Program-made: the position numbers and the translations under genes | Notes under the pieces: model-generated | What the model saw: only the letters and a program-made list of their open reading frames with translations | Database searches by the model: none | Told to the model about the DNA's origin: nothing | Part shown: positions 47,024 to 63,416 of the stretch, piece after piece | Position numbering within the stretch: position 1 is the stretch's first letter | How the letters are laid out: each line of letters begins with the position of its first letter | Source of the DNA: Megachile rotundata | Taxonomy: Eukaryota; Arthropoda; Insecta; Hymenoptera; Megachilidae | Assembly (NCBI RefSeq): GCF_050947335.1 | Contig: NW_027473328.1 | Coordinates: 1,116,001 to 1,180,000 of the forward strand | DNA: 64,000 bases | Reading direction: 5' to 3'

Positions 47024-47275
47024 ACAAAAACAATCATACAATCACAATCATACAATCACAGTCATACAATCATAATCATATAATCACACTCATAAAATTG
47101 CAATCATACAATCGCAATCATACAATCACAATCATACCATCACAATCATACAGGCACAATCATAAAATCACAATCATAGAATCACAATCATACAAAAACA
47201 ATCATGCAATCACAATCATGTAATCACAATCGTACAATCGCAATCGAACAATCAGAACCATATGATCACAATCAT
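47024..47275 (+). repeat. Cassette A, complete 18-unit copy
   Basis: Complete copy with GAACC/ATGATC end. Its downstream flank has CAGAGTCATAC and ATGCCATCCC variants near 47504 and 47526, shared with the flank of 52792. Confidence 0.92.
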
Positions 47276-49193
47276 ACAATCACAATCATACAATCACAAT
47301 CATACAATCACAAACATGCAATCACAATCATACAATCACAATCATACAATCACAATCATACCATCCCAATCATACAATCACAATCATACAATCACAATCA
47401 TACAATCACAATCACACAATCGCAATCATACAATCACAATCATACAAAAACAATGATACAATCACAATCATACAATCACATTCATATAATCACAATCATA
47501 CAATCAGAGTCATACAATCACAATCATGCCATCCCAATCATACAATCACAATCATACAATCACAATCACACAATCGCAATCATACAATCACAATCATACA
47601 AAAACAATGATACAAACACAATCATGCAATCACAATCATACAATCACAATCATACGATCACAATCATACGAAGACAATCATACAATTACTACTATACAAT
47701 CACAATCATACAAAAACAATCATACAAACACAATCATACGATTACAATCATACAATTACTACTATACAATCACAATCATACAAAAACAATCATACAATCA
47801 CAATCATACAATCACAATCATACAATTACTACTATACAATCACAATCATACGAAAACAATCATACAATTACTACTATACAATCACAATCATACAAAAACA
47901 ATCATACAATCACAATCATACAATCACAATCATACAATCACAATCATACAATCACAATCATACAATCACAATCATACAATCACAATCGTACAATCACAAT
48001 CATACAATCACAATCATACAATCACAATCATACTATCGCAATCATACAATCACAAACGTGCAATCACAATCATACAATCACAATCATTCAATCACAATCA
48101 TGCAATCACAATCATACAATCACAATCATACAATCACAATCATACAAAAACAATCATGCAATCACAATCATACAATTATAATCATACAACTACAATCATA
48201 CAATCACAATCATACCATCCCAATCATACAATCACAATCACACAATCGCAATCATACAATCACAATCATACAAAAACAATGATACAAGCACAATCATACA
48301 ATCACAATCATACAATCACACTCATACAATCACAATAATACAATCACAATCATACAATCACAATCATACAATCACAATCATACATTCACAATCATACAAT
48401 CACAATCATACAATCACAATCATACAATCACAATAATACAATCACAATCATACAATCTCAATCATACAATCACAATCATACAATCACAATCATACAATCA
48501 CAATCATACAATCACAATCATACAATCACAATCATACAATCACAACCATACTATCGCAATCATACAATCACAATCGTACAATCACAATCATACAATCACA
48601 ATCATTCAATCACAATCATGCAATCACAATCATACAATCACAATCATACAATCACAATCATACAATCACAATCATACAATCACAATCATACAATCACAAT
48701 CATACAATCACAATCATACAATCACAATCATACAATCACAATCATACACAAACAATGATACAATCGCAATCATACAATTCAAATCATACAATTCAAATCA
48801 TACAATCACAGTCATACAATCACAATCATACAATCACAATCATACAATCACAATCATACAATCACAATCATACATTCACAATCATACAATCACAATCATA
48901 CAATCACAATCATACAATCACAATAATACAATCACAATCATACAATCTCAATCATACAATCACAATCATACAATCACAATCATACAATCACAATCATACA
49001 ATCACAATCATACAATCACTATCATACAATCACAATCGTACAATCACAATCATACAATCACAATCATACAATCACAATCATACTATCGCAATCATACAAT
49101 CACAATCGTACAATCACAATCATACAATCACAATCATTCAATCACAATCATGCAATCACAATCATACAATCACAATCATACAATCACAATCAT

Positions 49194-49445
49194 ACAAAAA
49201 CAATCATACAATCACAATCATACAATCACAGTCATACAATCATAATCATATAATCACACTCATAAAATTGCAATCATACAATCGCAATCATACAATCACA
49301 ATCATACCATCACAATCATACAGGCACAATCATAAAATCACAATCATAGAATCACAATCATACAAAAACAATCATGCAATCACAATCATGTAATCACAAT
49401 CGTACAATCGCAATCGAACAATCAGATCCATATGATAACAATCAT
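49194..49445 (+). repeat. Cassette A, 18-unit copy, GATCC subtype
   Basis: Complete GATCC-subtype copy, 5,922 bp from 43272 and 7,728 bp from 41466. Confidence 0.92.
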
Positions 49446-50943
49446 ACAATCACAATCATACAATCACAATCATACAATCACAAACATGCAATCACAATCA
49501 TACAATCACAATCATACAATCACAATCATACCATCCCAATCATACAATCACAATCATACAATCACAATCATACAATCACAATCACACAATCGCAATCATA
49601 CAATCACAATCATACAAAAACAATGATACAATCACAATCATGCAATCACAATCATACAATCACAATCATACGATCACAATCATACGAAGACAATCATACA
49701 ATTACTACTATACAATCACAATCATACAAAAACAATCATACAATCACAATCATACAATCACAATCATACAATCACAATCATACATTCACAATCATACAAT
49801 CACAATCATACAATCGCAATCATACAATCACAATAATACAATCACAATCATACAATCTCAATCATACAATCGCGATCATACAATCACAATCATACAATCA
49901 CAATCATACAATCACAATCATACAAACACAATCATACAATCACAATCATACTATCGCAATCATACAATCACAATCGTACAATCACAATCATACAATCACA
50001 ATCATTCAATCACAATCATGCAATCACAATCATACAATCACAATCATACAATCACAATCATACAATCACAATCATGCAATCACAATCATACAATCACAAT
50101 AATACAATCACAATCATACAATCTCAATCATACAATCGCAATCATACAATCACAATCATACAATCACAATCATACCATCACAATCATACAATCACAATCA
50201 TACAATCACAATCATACAATCACAATCACACAATCGCAATCATACAATCACAATCATACAAAAACAATGATACAATCACAATCATACAATCACATTCATA
50301 CAATCACAATCATACAATCAGAATCATACAATCACAATCATACCATCCCAATCATACAATCACAATCATACAATCACAATCATACAATCGCAATCACACA
50401 ATCGCAATCATACAATCACAATCATACAAAAACAATGATACAAACACAATCATGCAATCACAATCATACAATCACAATCATACGATCACAATCATACGAA
50501 GCCAATCATACAATTACTACTATACAATCACAATCATACAAAAACAATCATACAAACACAATCATACGATTACAATCATACAATTACTACTATACGATCA
50601 CAATCATACAAAAACAATCATGCAAACACAATCACACATTCACAATCATACAATCACAGTCATACATTCACAATCATACAATCACAATCATACAATCACA
50701 ATCATACAATCACAATCATACAATCACAATCATACAATCACAATCATACAATCACAATCATACAATCACAATCATACAATCACAATCGTACAATCACAAT
50801 CATACAATCACAATCATACCATCACAATCATACTATCGCAATCATACAATCACAATCGTACAATCACAATCATACAATCACAATCATTCAATCACAATCA
50901 TGCAATCACAATCATACAATCACAATCATACAATCACAATCAT

Positions 50944-51195
50944 ACAAAAACAATCATACAATCACAATCATACAATCACAGTCATACAATCATAATCATA
51001 TAATCACACTCATAAAATTGCAATCATACAATCGCAATCATGCAATCACAATCATACCATCACAATCATACAGGCACAATCATAAAATCACAATCATAGA
51101 ATCACAATCATACAAAAACAATCATGCAATCACAATCATGTAATCACAATCGTACAATCGCAATCGAACAATCAGAACCATATGATCACAATCAT
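50944..51195 (+). repeat. Cassette A, complete 18-unit copy
   Basis: Complete copy; shares the GCAATC start of unit 8 with the copy at 45022. Confidence 0.92.
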
Positions 51196-52791
51196 ACAAT
51201 CACAATCATACAATCACAATCATACAATCACAAACATGCAATCACAATCATACAATCACAATCATACAATCACAATCATACCATCCCAATTATACAATCA
51301 CAATCATACAATCGCAATCATACAATCACAATCACACAATCGCAATCATACAATCACAATCATACAAAAACAATGATACAATCACAATCATACAATCACA
51401 ATCATACAATCACAATCATACAATCAGAATCATACAATCACAATCATACCATCCCAATCATACAATCACAATCATACAATCACAATCATACAATCACAAT
51501 CACACAATCGCAATCATACAATCACAATCATACAAAAACAATGATACAATCACAATCATGCAATCACAATCATACAATCACAATCATACGATCACAATCA
51601 TACGAAGACAATCATACAATTACTACTATACAATCACAATCATACAAAAACAATCATACAATCACAATCATACAATCACAATCATACAATCACAATCATA
51701 CATTCACAATCATACAATCACAATCATACAATCGCAATCATACAATCACAATAATACAATCACAATCATACAATCTCAATCATACAATCGCGATCATACA
51801 ATCACAATCATACAATCACAATCATACAATCACAATCATACAAACACAATCATACAATCACAATCATACAATCACAATCATACAATCACAATCATACAAT
51901 CACAATCATGCAATCACAATCATACAATCACAATAATACAATCACAATCATACAATCTCAATCATACAATCGCAATCATACAATCACAATCGTACAATCA
52001 CAATCATACAATCACAATCATTCAATCACAATCATGCAATCACAATCATACAATCACAATCATACAATCACAATCACACAATCGCAATCATACAATCACA
52101 ATCATACAAAAACAATGATACAATCACAATCATACAATCACATTCATACAATCACAATCATACAATCAGAATCATACAATCACAATCATACCATCCCAAT
52201 CATACAATCACAATCATACAATCACAATCATACAATCACAATCACACAATCGCAATCATACAATCACAATCATACAAAAACAATGATACAAACACAATCA
52301 TGCAATCACAATCATACAATCACAATCATACGATCACAATCATACGAAGCCAATCATACAATTACTACTATACAATCACAATCATACAAAAACAATCATA
52401 CAAACACAATCATACGATTACAATCATACAATTACTACTATACAATCACAATCATACAAAAACAATCATACAAACACAATCACACATTCACAATCATACA
52501 ATCACAGTCATACATTCACAATCATACAATCACAATCATACAATCACAATCATACAATCACAATCATACAATCACAATCATACAATCACAATCATACAAT
52601 CACAATCATACAATCACAATCATACAATCACAATCGTACAATCACAATCATACAATCACAATCATACCATCACAATCATACTATCGCAATCATACAATCA
52701 CAATCGTACAATCACAATCATACAATCACAATCATTCAATCACAATCATGCAATCACAATCATACAATCACAATCATACAATCACAATCAT

Positions 52792-53043
52792 ACAAAAACA
52801 ATCATACAATCACAATCATACAATCACAGTCATACAATCATAATCATATAATCACACTCATAAAATTGCAATCATACAATCGCAATCATACAATCACAAT
52901 CATACCATCACAATCATACAGGCACAATCATAAAATCACAATCATAGAATCACAATCATACAAAAACAATCATGCAATCACAATCATGTAATCACAATCG
53001 TACAATCGCAATCGAACAATCAGAACCATATGATCACAATCAT
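52792..53043 (+). repeat. Cassette A, complete 18-unit copy
   Basis: Complete copy, 5,768 bp from the one at 47024, with matching downstream flank variants. Confidence 0.92.
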
Positions 53044-54289
53044 ACAATCACAATCATACAATCACAATCATACAATCACAAACATGCAATCACAATCATA
53101 CAATCACAATCATACAATCACAATCATACCATCCCAATCATACAATCACAATCATACAATCACAATCATACAATCACAATCACACAATCGCAATCATACA
53201 ATCACAATCATACAAAAACAATGATACAATCACAATCATACAATCACATTCATATAATCACAATCATACAATCAGAGTCATACAATCACAATCATGCCAT
53301 CCCAATCATACAATCACAATCATACAATCACAATCACACAATCGCAATCATACAATCACAATCATACAAAAACAATGATACAAACACAATCATGCAATCA
53401 CAATCATACAATCACAATCATACGATCACAATCATACGAAGACAATCATACAATTACTACTATACAATCACAATCATACAAAAACAATCATACAAACACA
53501 ATCATACGATTACAATCATACAATTACTACTATACAATCACAATCATACAAAAACAATCATACAAACACAATCACACATTCACAATCATACAATCACAGT
53601 CATACATTCACAATCATACAATCACAATCATACAATCGCAATCATACAATCACAATAATACAATCACAATCATGCAATCTCAATCACACAACCACAATCA
53701 TACAATCACAATCACACAATCCCAATCACACTATCGCAATCATACAATCACAATCATACAATCACAATCATACACTCACAATCATACTATCGCAATGATA
53801 CAATCACAATCATACAACCACAATCATACGAAGACAATCATACAATTACTACTATACAATCACAATCATACAAAAACAATCATACAATTACAATCATACG
53901 ATGACAATCCTACAATTACTACTATACAATCACAATCACACAAAAACAATCATACAATCACAATCATACAATCACAATCATACAATCACAATCATACAAT
54001 CACAATCATATGATCACAATCATACAATCACAATCATACAATCACAATCATACAATCACAATCATACAATCACAATCATACAATCACAATCATACAATCA
54101 CAATCATACAATCACTATCATACAATCACAATCGTACAATCACAATCATACAATCACAATCATACAATCACAATCATACTATCGCAATCATACAATCACA
54201 ATCGTACAATCACAATCATGCAATCACAATCATTCAATCACAATCATGCAATCACAATCATACAATCACAATCATACAATCACAATCAT

Positions 54290-54541
54290 ACAAAAACAAT
54301 CATACAATCACAATCATACAATCACAGTCATACAATCATAATCATATAATCACACTCATAAAATTGCAATCATACAATCGCAATCATACAATCACAATCA
54401 TACCATCACAATCATACAGACACAATCATAAAATCACAATCATAGAATCACAATCATACAAAAACAATCATGCAATCACAATCATGTAATCACAATCGTA
54501 CAATCGCAATCGAACAATCAGATCCATATGATAACAATCAT
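54290..54541 (+). repeat. Cassette A, 18-unit copy, GATCC subtype
   Basis: Complete GATCC-subtype copy. Unit 10 reads ACAGACACAATCAT instead of ACAGGCAC. Confidence 0.92.
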
Positions 54542-55199
54542 ACAATCACAATCATACAATCACAATCATACAATCACAAACATGCAATCACAATCATACA
54601 ATCACAATCATACAATCACAATCATACCATCCCAATCATACAATCACAATCATACAATCACAATCACACAATCGCAATCATACAATCACAATCATACAAA
54701 AACAATGATACAATCACAATCATACAATCACAATCATACAATCACAATCATACAATCAGAATCATACAATCACAATCATACCATCCCAATCATACAATCA
54801 CAATCATACAATCACAATCATACAATCACAATCACACAATCGCAATCATACAATCACAATCATACAAAAACAATGATACAATCACAATCATGCAATCACA
54901 ATCATACAATCACAATCATACGATCACAATCATACGAAGACAATCATACAATTACTACTATACAATCACAATCATACAAAAACAATCATACAATCACAAT
55001 CATACAATCACAATCATACAATCACAATCATACATTCACAATCATACAATCACAATCATACAATCGCAATCATACAATCACAATAATACAATCACAATCA
55101 TACAATCTCAATCATACAATCCCGATCATACAATCACAATCATACAATCACAATCATACAATCACAATCATACAAACACAATCATACAATCACAATCAT

Positions 55200-55212
55200 A
55201 CTATCCTATCAT
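55200..55212 (+). repeat. 13-bp unit: the register break
   Basis: The unit reads ACTATCCTATCAT where other loci have ACTATCGCAATCAT, so one base is missing and one or more are changed. Unit starts are at 12 modulo 14 before it and 11 modulo 14 after it, through to the window end. It is the only length-changing event inside a unit that I found. Confidence 0.93.
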
Positions 55213-55492
55213 ACAATCACAATCGTACAATCACAATCATACAATCACAATCATTCAATCACAATCATGCAATCACAATCATACAATCACAATCATACAA
55301 TCACAATCATACAATCACAATCATGCAATCACAATCATACAATCACAATAATACAATCACAATCATACAATCTCAATCATACAATCGCAATCATACAATC
55401 ACAATCGTACAATCACAATCATACAATCACAATCATTCAATCACAATCATGCAATCACAATCATACAATCACAATCATACAATCACAATCAT

Positions 55493-55772
55493 ACAAAAAC
55501 AATCATACAATCACAATCATACAATCATAGTCATACAATCATAATCATATAATCACACTCATAAAATTGCAATCATACAATCGCAATCATACAATCACAA
55601 TCATACCATCACAATCATACAGGCACAATCATAAAATCACAATCATAGAATCACAATCATACAAAAACAATCATGCAATCACAATCATACAAAAACAATC
55701 ATGCAATCACAATCATGTAATCACAATCGTACAATCGCAATCGAACAGTCAGAACCATATGATCACAATCAT
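55493..55772 (+). repeat. Cassette A, 20-unit subtype
   Basis: Carries all three co-occurring markers of this subtype (extra two units, ATAGTC, ACAGTCAGAACC), like 37392 and 59931. Confidence 0.92.
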
Positions 55773-56654
55773 ACAATCACAATCATACAATCACAATCAT
55801 ACAATCACAAACATGCAATCACAATCATACAATCACAATCATACAATCACAATCATACCATCCCAATCATACAATCACAATCATACAATCACAATCATAC
55901 AATCACAATCACACAATCGCAATCATACAATCACAATCATACAAAAACAATGATACAATCACAATCATACAATCACATTCATACAATCACAATCATACAA
56001 TCAGAATCATACAATCACAATCATACCATCCCAATCATACAATCACAATCATACAATCACAATCATACAATCACAATCACACAATCGCAATCATACAATC
56101 ACAATCATACAAAAACAATGATACAAACACAATCATGCAATCACAATTATACAATCACAATCATACGATCACAATCATACGAAGCCAATCATACAATTAC
56201 TACTATACAATCACAATCATACAAAAACAATCATACAAACACAATCATACGATTACAATCATACAATTACTACTATACAATCACAATCATACAAAAACAA
56301 TCATACAAACACAATCACACATTCACAATCATACAATCACAGTCATACATTCACAATCATACAATCACAATCATACAATCACAATCATACAATCACAATC
56401 ATACAATCACAATCATACAATCACAATCATACAATCACAATCATACAATCACAATCATACAATCACAATCATACAATCACAATCATACAATCACAATCGT
56501 ACAATCACAATCATACAATCACAATCATACAATCACAATCATACTATCGCAATCATACAATCACAATCGTACAATCACAATCATACAATCACAATCATTC
56601 AATCACAATCATGCAATCACAATCATACAATCACAATCATACAATCACAATCAT

Positions 56655-56906
56655 ACAAAAACAATCATACAATCACAATCATACAATCACAGTCATACAA
56701 TCATAATCATATAATCACACTCATAAAATTGCAATCATACAATCGCAATCATACAATCACAATCATACCATCACAATCATACAGGCACAATCATAAAATC
56801 ACAATCATAGAATCACAATCATACAAAAACAATCATGCAATCACAATCATGTAATCACAATCGTACAATCGCAATCGAACAATCAGAACCATATGATCAC
56901 AATCAT
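56655..56906 (+). repeat. Cassette A, complete 18-unit copy
   Basis: Complete copy. A private AATTATACAAAAAC lies downstream near 57070. Confidence 0.92.
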
Positions 56907-57964
56907 ACAATCACAATCATACAATCACAATCATACAATCACAAACATGCAATCACAATCATACAATCACAATCATACAATCACAATCATACCATCCCAA
57001 TCATACAATCACAATCATACAATCACAATCATACAATCACAATCACACAATCGCAATCATACAATCACAATTATACAAAAACAATGATACAATCACAATC
57101 ATACAATCACATTCATATAATCACAATCATACAATCAGAATCATACAATCACAATCATACCATCCCAATCATACAATCACAATCATACAATCACAATCAC
57201 ACAATCGCAATCATACAATCACAATCATACAAAAACAATGATACAAACACAATCATGCAATCACAATCATACAATCACAATCATACGATCACAATCATAC
57301 GAAGACAATCATACAATTACTACTATACAATCACAATCATACAAAAACAATCATACAAACACAATCATACGATTACAATCATACAATTACTACTATACAA
57401 TCACAATCATACAAAAACAATCATACAAACACAATCACACATTCACAATCATACAATCACAGTCATACATTCACAATCATACAATCACAATCATACAATC
57501 GCAATCATACAATCACAATAATACAATCACAATCATGCAATCTCAATCACACAACCACAATCATACAATCACAATCACACAATCCCAATCACACTATCGC
57601 AATCATACAATCACAATCATACAATCACAATCATACACTCACAATCATACTATCGCAATGATACAATCACAATCATACAACCACAATCATACGAAGACAA
57701 TCATACAATTACTACTATACAATCACAATCATACAAAAACAATCATACAATTACAATCATACGATGACAATCCTACAATTACTACTATACAATCACAATC
57801 ACACAAAAACAATCATACAATCACAATCATACAATCACAATCATACAATCACAATCATACAATCACAATCATATGATCACAATCATACAATCACAATCAT
57901 ACAATCACAATCATACAATCACAATCATACAATCACAATCATACAATCACAATCATACAATCTC

Positions 57965-58328
57965 AATCATACAATCACAATCATACAATCACAATCATAC
58001 AATCACAATCATACAATCACAATCATACAATCACAATCATACAATCACAATCATACAATCACAATCATACTATCGCAATCGTACAATCACAATCGTACAA
58101 TCACAATCATACAATCACAATCATTCAATCACAATCATGCAATCACAATCGTACAATCACAATCATACAATCACAATCATACAATCACAATCATACATTC
58201 ACAATCATACAATCACAATCATACAATCACAATCATACAATCACAATAATACAATCACAATCATACAATCTCAATCATACAATCACAATCATACAATCAC
58301 AATCATACAATCACAATCATACAATCAC
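57965..58328 (+). repeat. 364-bp tandem duplication, copy 1
   Basis: Twenty-six units repeated directly at 58329-58692. Landmarks: ACTATCGCAATCGT at 58069 and 58433, CATGCAATC at 58137 and 58501. A related third stretch has its ACTATCGC unit at 58769, two units closer. Boundaries are approximate. Confidence 0.78.
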
Positions 58329-58692
58329 GATCATACAATCACAATCGTACAATCACAATCGTACAATCACAATCATACAATCACAATCATACAATCACAA
58401 TCATACAATCACAATCATACAATCACAATCATACTATCGCAATCGTACAATCACAATCGTACAATCACAATCATACAATCACAATCATTCAATCACAATC
58501 ATGCAATCACAATCGTACAATCACAATCATACAATCACAATCATACAATCACAATCATACATTCACAATCATACAATCACAATCATACAATCACAATCAT
58601 ACAATCACAATAATACAATCACAATCATACAATCTCAATCATACAATCACAATCATACAATCACAATCATACAATCACAATCATACAATCAC
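58329..58692 (+). repeat. 364-bp tandem duplication, copy 2
   Basis: Second copy, differing by ACAATCACGATC near 58324 against the plain unit near 58688. The identical order of AATCGT and ATTCAATC units indicates a recent event. Confidence 0.78.
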
Positions 58693-58880
58693 AATCATAC
58701 AATCACAATCGTACAATCACAATCGTACAATCACAATCATACAATCACAATCATACAATCACAATCATACTATCGCAATCATACAATCACAATCGTACAA
58801 TCACAATCATACAATCACAATCATTCAATCACAATCATGCAATCACAATCATACAATCACAATCATACAATCACAATCAT

Positions 58881-59132
58881 ACAAAAACAATCATACAATC
58901 ACAATCATACAATCACAGTCATACAATCATAATCATATAATCACACTCATAAAATTGCAATCATGCAATCGCAATCATACAATCACAATCATACCATCAC
59001 AATCATACAGGCACAATCATAAAATCACAATCATAGAATCACAATCATACAAAAACAATCATGCAATCACAATCATGTAATCAGAATCGTACAATCGCAA
59101 TCGAACAATCAGATCCATATGATAACAATCAT
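58881..59132 (+). repeat. Cassette A, 18-unit copy, GATCC subtype
   Basis: Complete GATCC-subtype copy with private changes: GCAATCGC in unit 7 (near 58965) and GTAATCAGAATCGT in unit 15. Confidence 0.92.
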
Positions 59133-59930
59133 ACAATCACAATCATACAATCACAATCATACAATCACAAACATGCAATCACAATCATACAATCACAATC
59201 ATACAATCACAATCATACCATCCCAATCATACAATCACAATCATACAATCACAATCATACAATCACAATCACACAATCGCAATCATACAATCACAATCAT
59301 ACAAAAACAATGATACAATCACAATCATACAATCACAATCATACAATCACAATCATACAATCAGAATCATACAATCACAATCATACCATCCCAATCATAC
59401 AATCACAATCATACAATCACAATCATACAATCACAATCACACAATCGCAATCATACAATCACAATCATACAAAAACAATGATACAATCACAATCATGCAA
59501 TCACAATCATACAATCACAATCATACGATCACAATCATACGAAGACAATCATACAATTACTACTATACAATCACAATCATACAAAAACAATCATACAATC
59601 ACAATCATACAATCACAATCATACAATCACAATCATACATTCACAATCATACAATCACAATTATACAATCGCAATCATAAAATCACAATAATACAATCAC
59701 AATCATACAATCTCAATCATACAATCACAATCATACTATCGCAATCATACAATCACAATCATACAATCACAATCATACAATCACAATCATACAATCACAA
59801 TCATACAATCTCAATCATACAATCGCAATCATACAATCACAATCGTACAATCACAATCATACAATCACAATCATTCAATCACAATCATGCAATCACAATC
59901 ATACAATCACAATCATACAATCACAATCAT

Positions 59931-60210
59931 ACAAAAACAATCATACAATCACAATCATACAATCATAGTCATACAATCATAATCATATAATCACACTCAT
60001 AAAATTGCAATCATACAATCGCAATCATACAATCACAATCATACCATCACAATCATACAGGCACAATCATAAAATCACAATCATAGAATCACAATCATAC
60101 AAAAACAATCATGCAATCACAATCATACAAAAACAATCATGCAATCACAATCATGTAATCACAATCGTACAATCGCAATCGAACAGTCAGAACCATATGA
60201 TCACAATCAT
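59931..60210 (+). repeat. Cassette A, 20-unit subtype
   Basis: Third copy with the full set of 20-unit subtype markers. Confidence 0.92.
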
Positions 60211-61078
60211 ACAATCACAATCATACAATCACAATCATACAATCACAAACATGCAATCACAATCATACAATCACAATCATACAATCACAATCATACCATC
60301 CCAATCATACAATCACAATCATACAATCACAATCATACAATCACAATCACACAATCGCAATCATACAATCACAATCATACAAAAACAATGATACAATCAC
60401 AATCATACAATCACATTCATACAATCACAATCATACAATCAGAATCATACAATCACAATCATACCATCCCAATCATACAATCACAATCATACAATCACAA
60501 TCATACAATCACAATCACACAATCGCAATCATACAACCACAATCATACAAAAACAATGATACAAACACAATCATGCAATCACAATCATACAATCACAATC
60601 ATACGATCACAATCATACGAAGACAATCATACAATTACTACTATACAATCACAATCATACAAAAACAATCATACAAACACAATCATACGATTACAATCAT
60701 ACAATTACTACTATACAATCACAATCATACAAAAACAATCATACAAACACAATCACACATTCACAATCATACAATCACAGTCATACATTCACAATCATAC
60801 AATCACAATCATACAATCACAATCATACAATCACAATCATACAATCACAATCGTACAATCACAATCATACAATCACAATCATACAATCACAATCATACAA
60901 TCACAATCATACAATCACAATCGTACAATCACAATCATACAATCACAATCATACAATCACAATCATACTATCGCAATCATACAATCACAATCGTACAATC
61001 ACAATCGTACAATCACAATCATTCAATCACAATCATGCAATCACAATCATACAATCACAATCATACAATCACAATCAT

Positions 61079-61330
61079 ACAAAAACAATCATACAATCAC
61101 AATCATACAATCACAGTCATACAATCATAATCATATAATCACACTCATAAAATTGCAATCATACAATCGCAAACATACAATCACAATCATACCATCACAA
61201 TCATACAGGCACAATCATAAAATCACAATCATAGAATCACAATCATACAAAAACAATCATGCAATCACAATCATGTAATCACAATCGTACAATCGCAATC
61301 GAACAATCAGAACCATATGATCACAATCAT
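61079..61330 (+). repeat. Cassette A, complete 18-unit copy
   Basis: Complete copy sharing the AATCGCAAACAT change in unit 7 with 5136. Confidence 0.92.
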
Positions 61331-63164
61331 ACAATCACAATCATACAATCACAATCATACAATCACAAACATGCAATCACAATCATACAATCACAATCAT
61401 ACAATCACAATCATACCATCCCAATCATACAATCACAATCATACAATCACAATCATACAATCACAATCACACAATCGCAATCATACAATCACAATCATAC
61501 AAAAACAATGATACAATCACAATCATACAATCACATTCATATAATCACAATCATACAATCAGAATCATACAATCACAATCATACCATCCCAATCATACAA
61601 TCACAATCATACAATCACAATCATACAATCACAATCACACAATCGCAATCATACAATCACAATCATACAAAAACAATGATACAAACACAATCATGCAATC
61701 ACAATCATACAATCACAATCATACGATCACAATCATACGAAGACAATCATACAATTACTACTATACAATCACAATCATACAAAAACAATCATACAAACAC
61801 AATCATACGATTACAATCATACAATTACTACTATACAATCACAATCATACAAAAACAATCATACAAACACAATCACACATTCACAATCATACAATCACAG
61901 TCATACATTCACAATCATACAATCACAATCATACAATCGCAATCATACAATCACAATAATACAATCACAATCATGCAATCTCAATCACACAACCACAATC
62001 ATACAATCACAATCACACAATCCCAATCACACTATCGCAATCATACAATCACAATCATACAATCACAATCATACACTCACAATCATACTATCGCAATGAT
62101 ACAATCACAATCATACAACCACAATCATACGAAGACAATCATACAATTACTACTATACAATCACAATCATACAAAAACAATCATACAATTACAATCATAC
62201 GATGACAATCCTACAATTACTACTATACAATCACAATCACACAAAAACAATCATACAATCACAATCATACAATCACAATCATACAATCACAATCATACAA
62301 TCACAATCATATGATCACAATCATACAATCACAATCATACAATCACAATCATACAATCACAATCATACAATCACAATCATACAATCACAATCATAGAATC
62401 ACAATCATACAATCTCAATCATACAATCACAATCATACAATCACAATCATACAATCACAATCATACAATCACAATCATACAATCACAATCATACAATCAC
62501 AATCATACTATCGCAATCGTACAATCACAATCGTACAATCACAATCATACAATCACAATCATTCAATCACAATCATGCAATCACAATCGTACAATCACAA
62601 TCATACAATCACAATCATACAATCACAATCATGCAATCACAATCATACAATCACAATCATACAATCACAATCATACAATCACAATCATACAATCACAATC
62701 ATACAATCACAATCATACAATCACAATCATACAATCACAATCATACAATCACAATCATACACAAACAATGATACAATCGCAATCATACAATTCAAATCAT
62801 ACAATCACAATCATACAATCACAATCATACAATCACAATCATACAATCACAATCATACAATCACAATCATACATTCACAATCATACAATCACAATCATAC
62901 AATCACAATCATACAATCACAATAGTACAATCACAATCATACAATCGCAATCGTACAATCACAATCATACAATCACAATCATACAATCACAATCATACAA
63001 TCACAATCGTACAATCACAATCATACAATCACAATCATACAATCACAATCATACTATCGCAATCATACAATCACAATCGTACAATCACAATCATACAATC
63101 ACAATCATTCAATCACAATCATGCAATCACAATCATACAATCACAATCATACAATCACAATCAT

Positions 63165-63416
63165 ACAAAAACAATCATACAATCACAATCATACAATCAC
63201 AGTCATACAATCATAATCATATAATCACACTCATAAAATTGCAATCATACAATCGCAATCATACAATCCCAATCATACCATCACAATCATACAGGCACAA
63301 TCATAAAATCACAATCATAGAATCACAATCATACAAAAACAATCATGCAATCACAATCATGTAATCACAATCGTACAATCGCAATCGAACAATCAGAACC
63401 ATATGATCACAATCAT
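63165..63416 (+). repeat. Cassette A, complete 18-unit copy
   Basis: Complete copy sharing ACAATCCCAATCAT in unit 8 with 7208. Confidence 0.92.

Larger units (their letters stand above)
48697..51802 (+). repeat. 5,922-bp-offset duplication, copy 2
   Basis: Partner of 42775-45880; it also contains the third copy of the 1,806-bp HOR. A few private changes are visible, such as CATGCAAACACAATC near 50629 against CATACAAACAC in copy 1. Confidence 0.85.
55370..58190 (+). repeat. 4,438-bp-offset duplication, copy 1 (partner 59808-62628)
   Basis: Landmarks at 55567, 56135, 57764 and 57873 recur at +4,438 bp; around 56835 the offset is 4,424, so single-unit differences occur in between. Both copies begin with the 20-unit cassette A subtype. 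The first part also resembles 37.39-38.2 kb. Confidence 0.83.
59808..62628 (+). repeat. 4,438-bp-offset duplication, copy 2
   Basis: Partner of 55370-58190. From about 60.28 kb on it is more similar to 4.34-8.04 kb, with which it shares rarer variants such as ACAACCAC near 60537. Confidence 0.83.
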
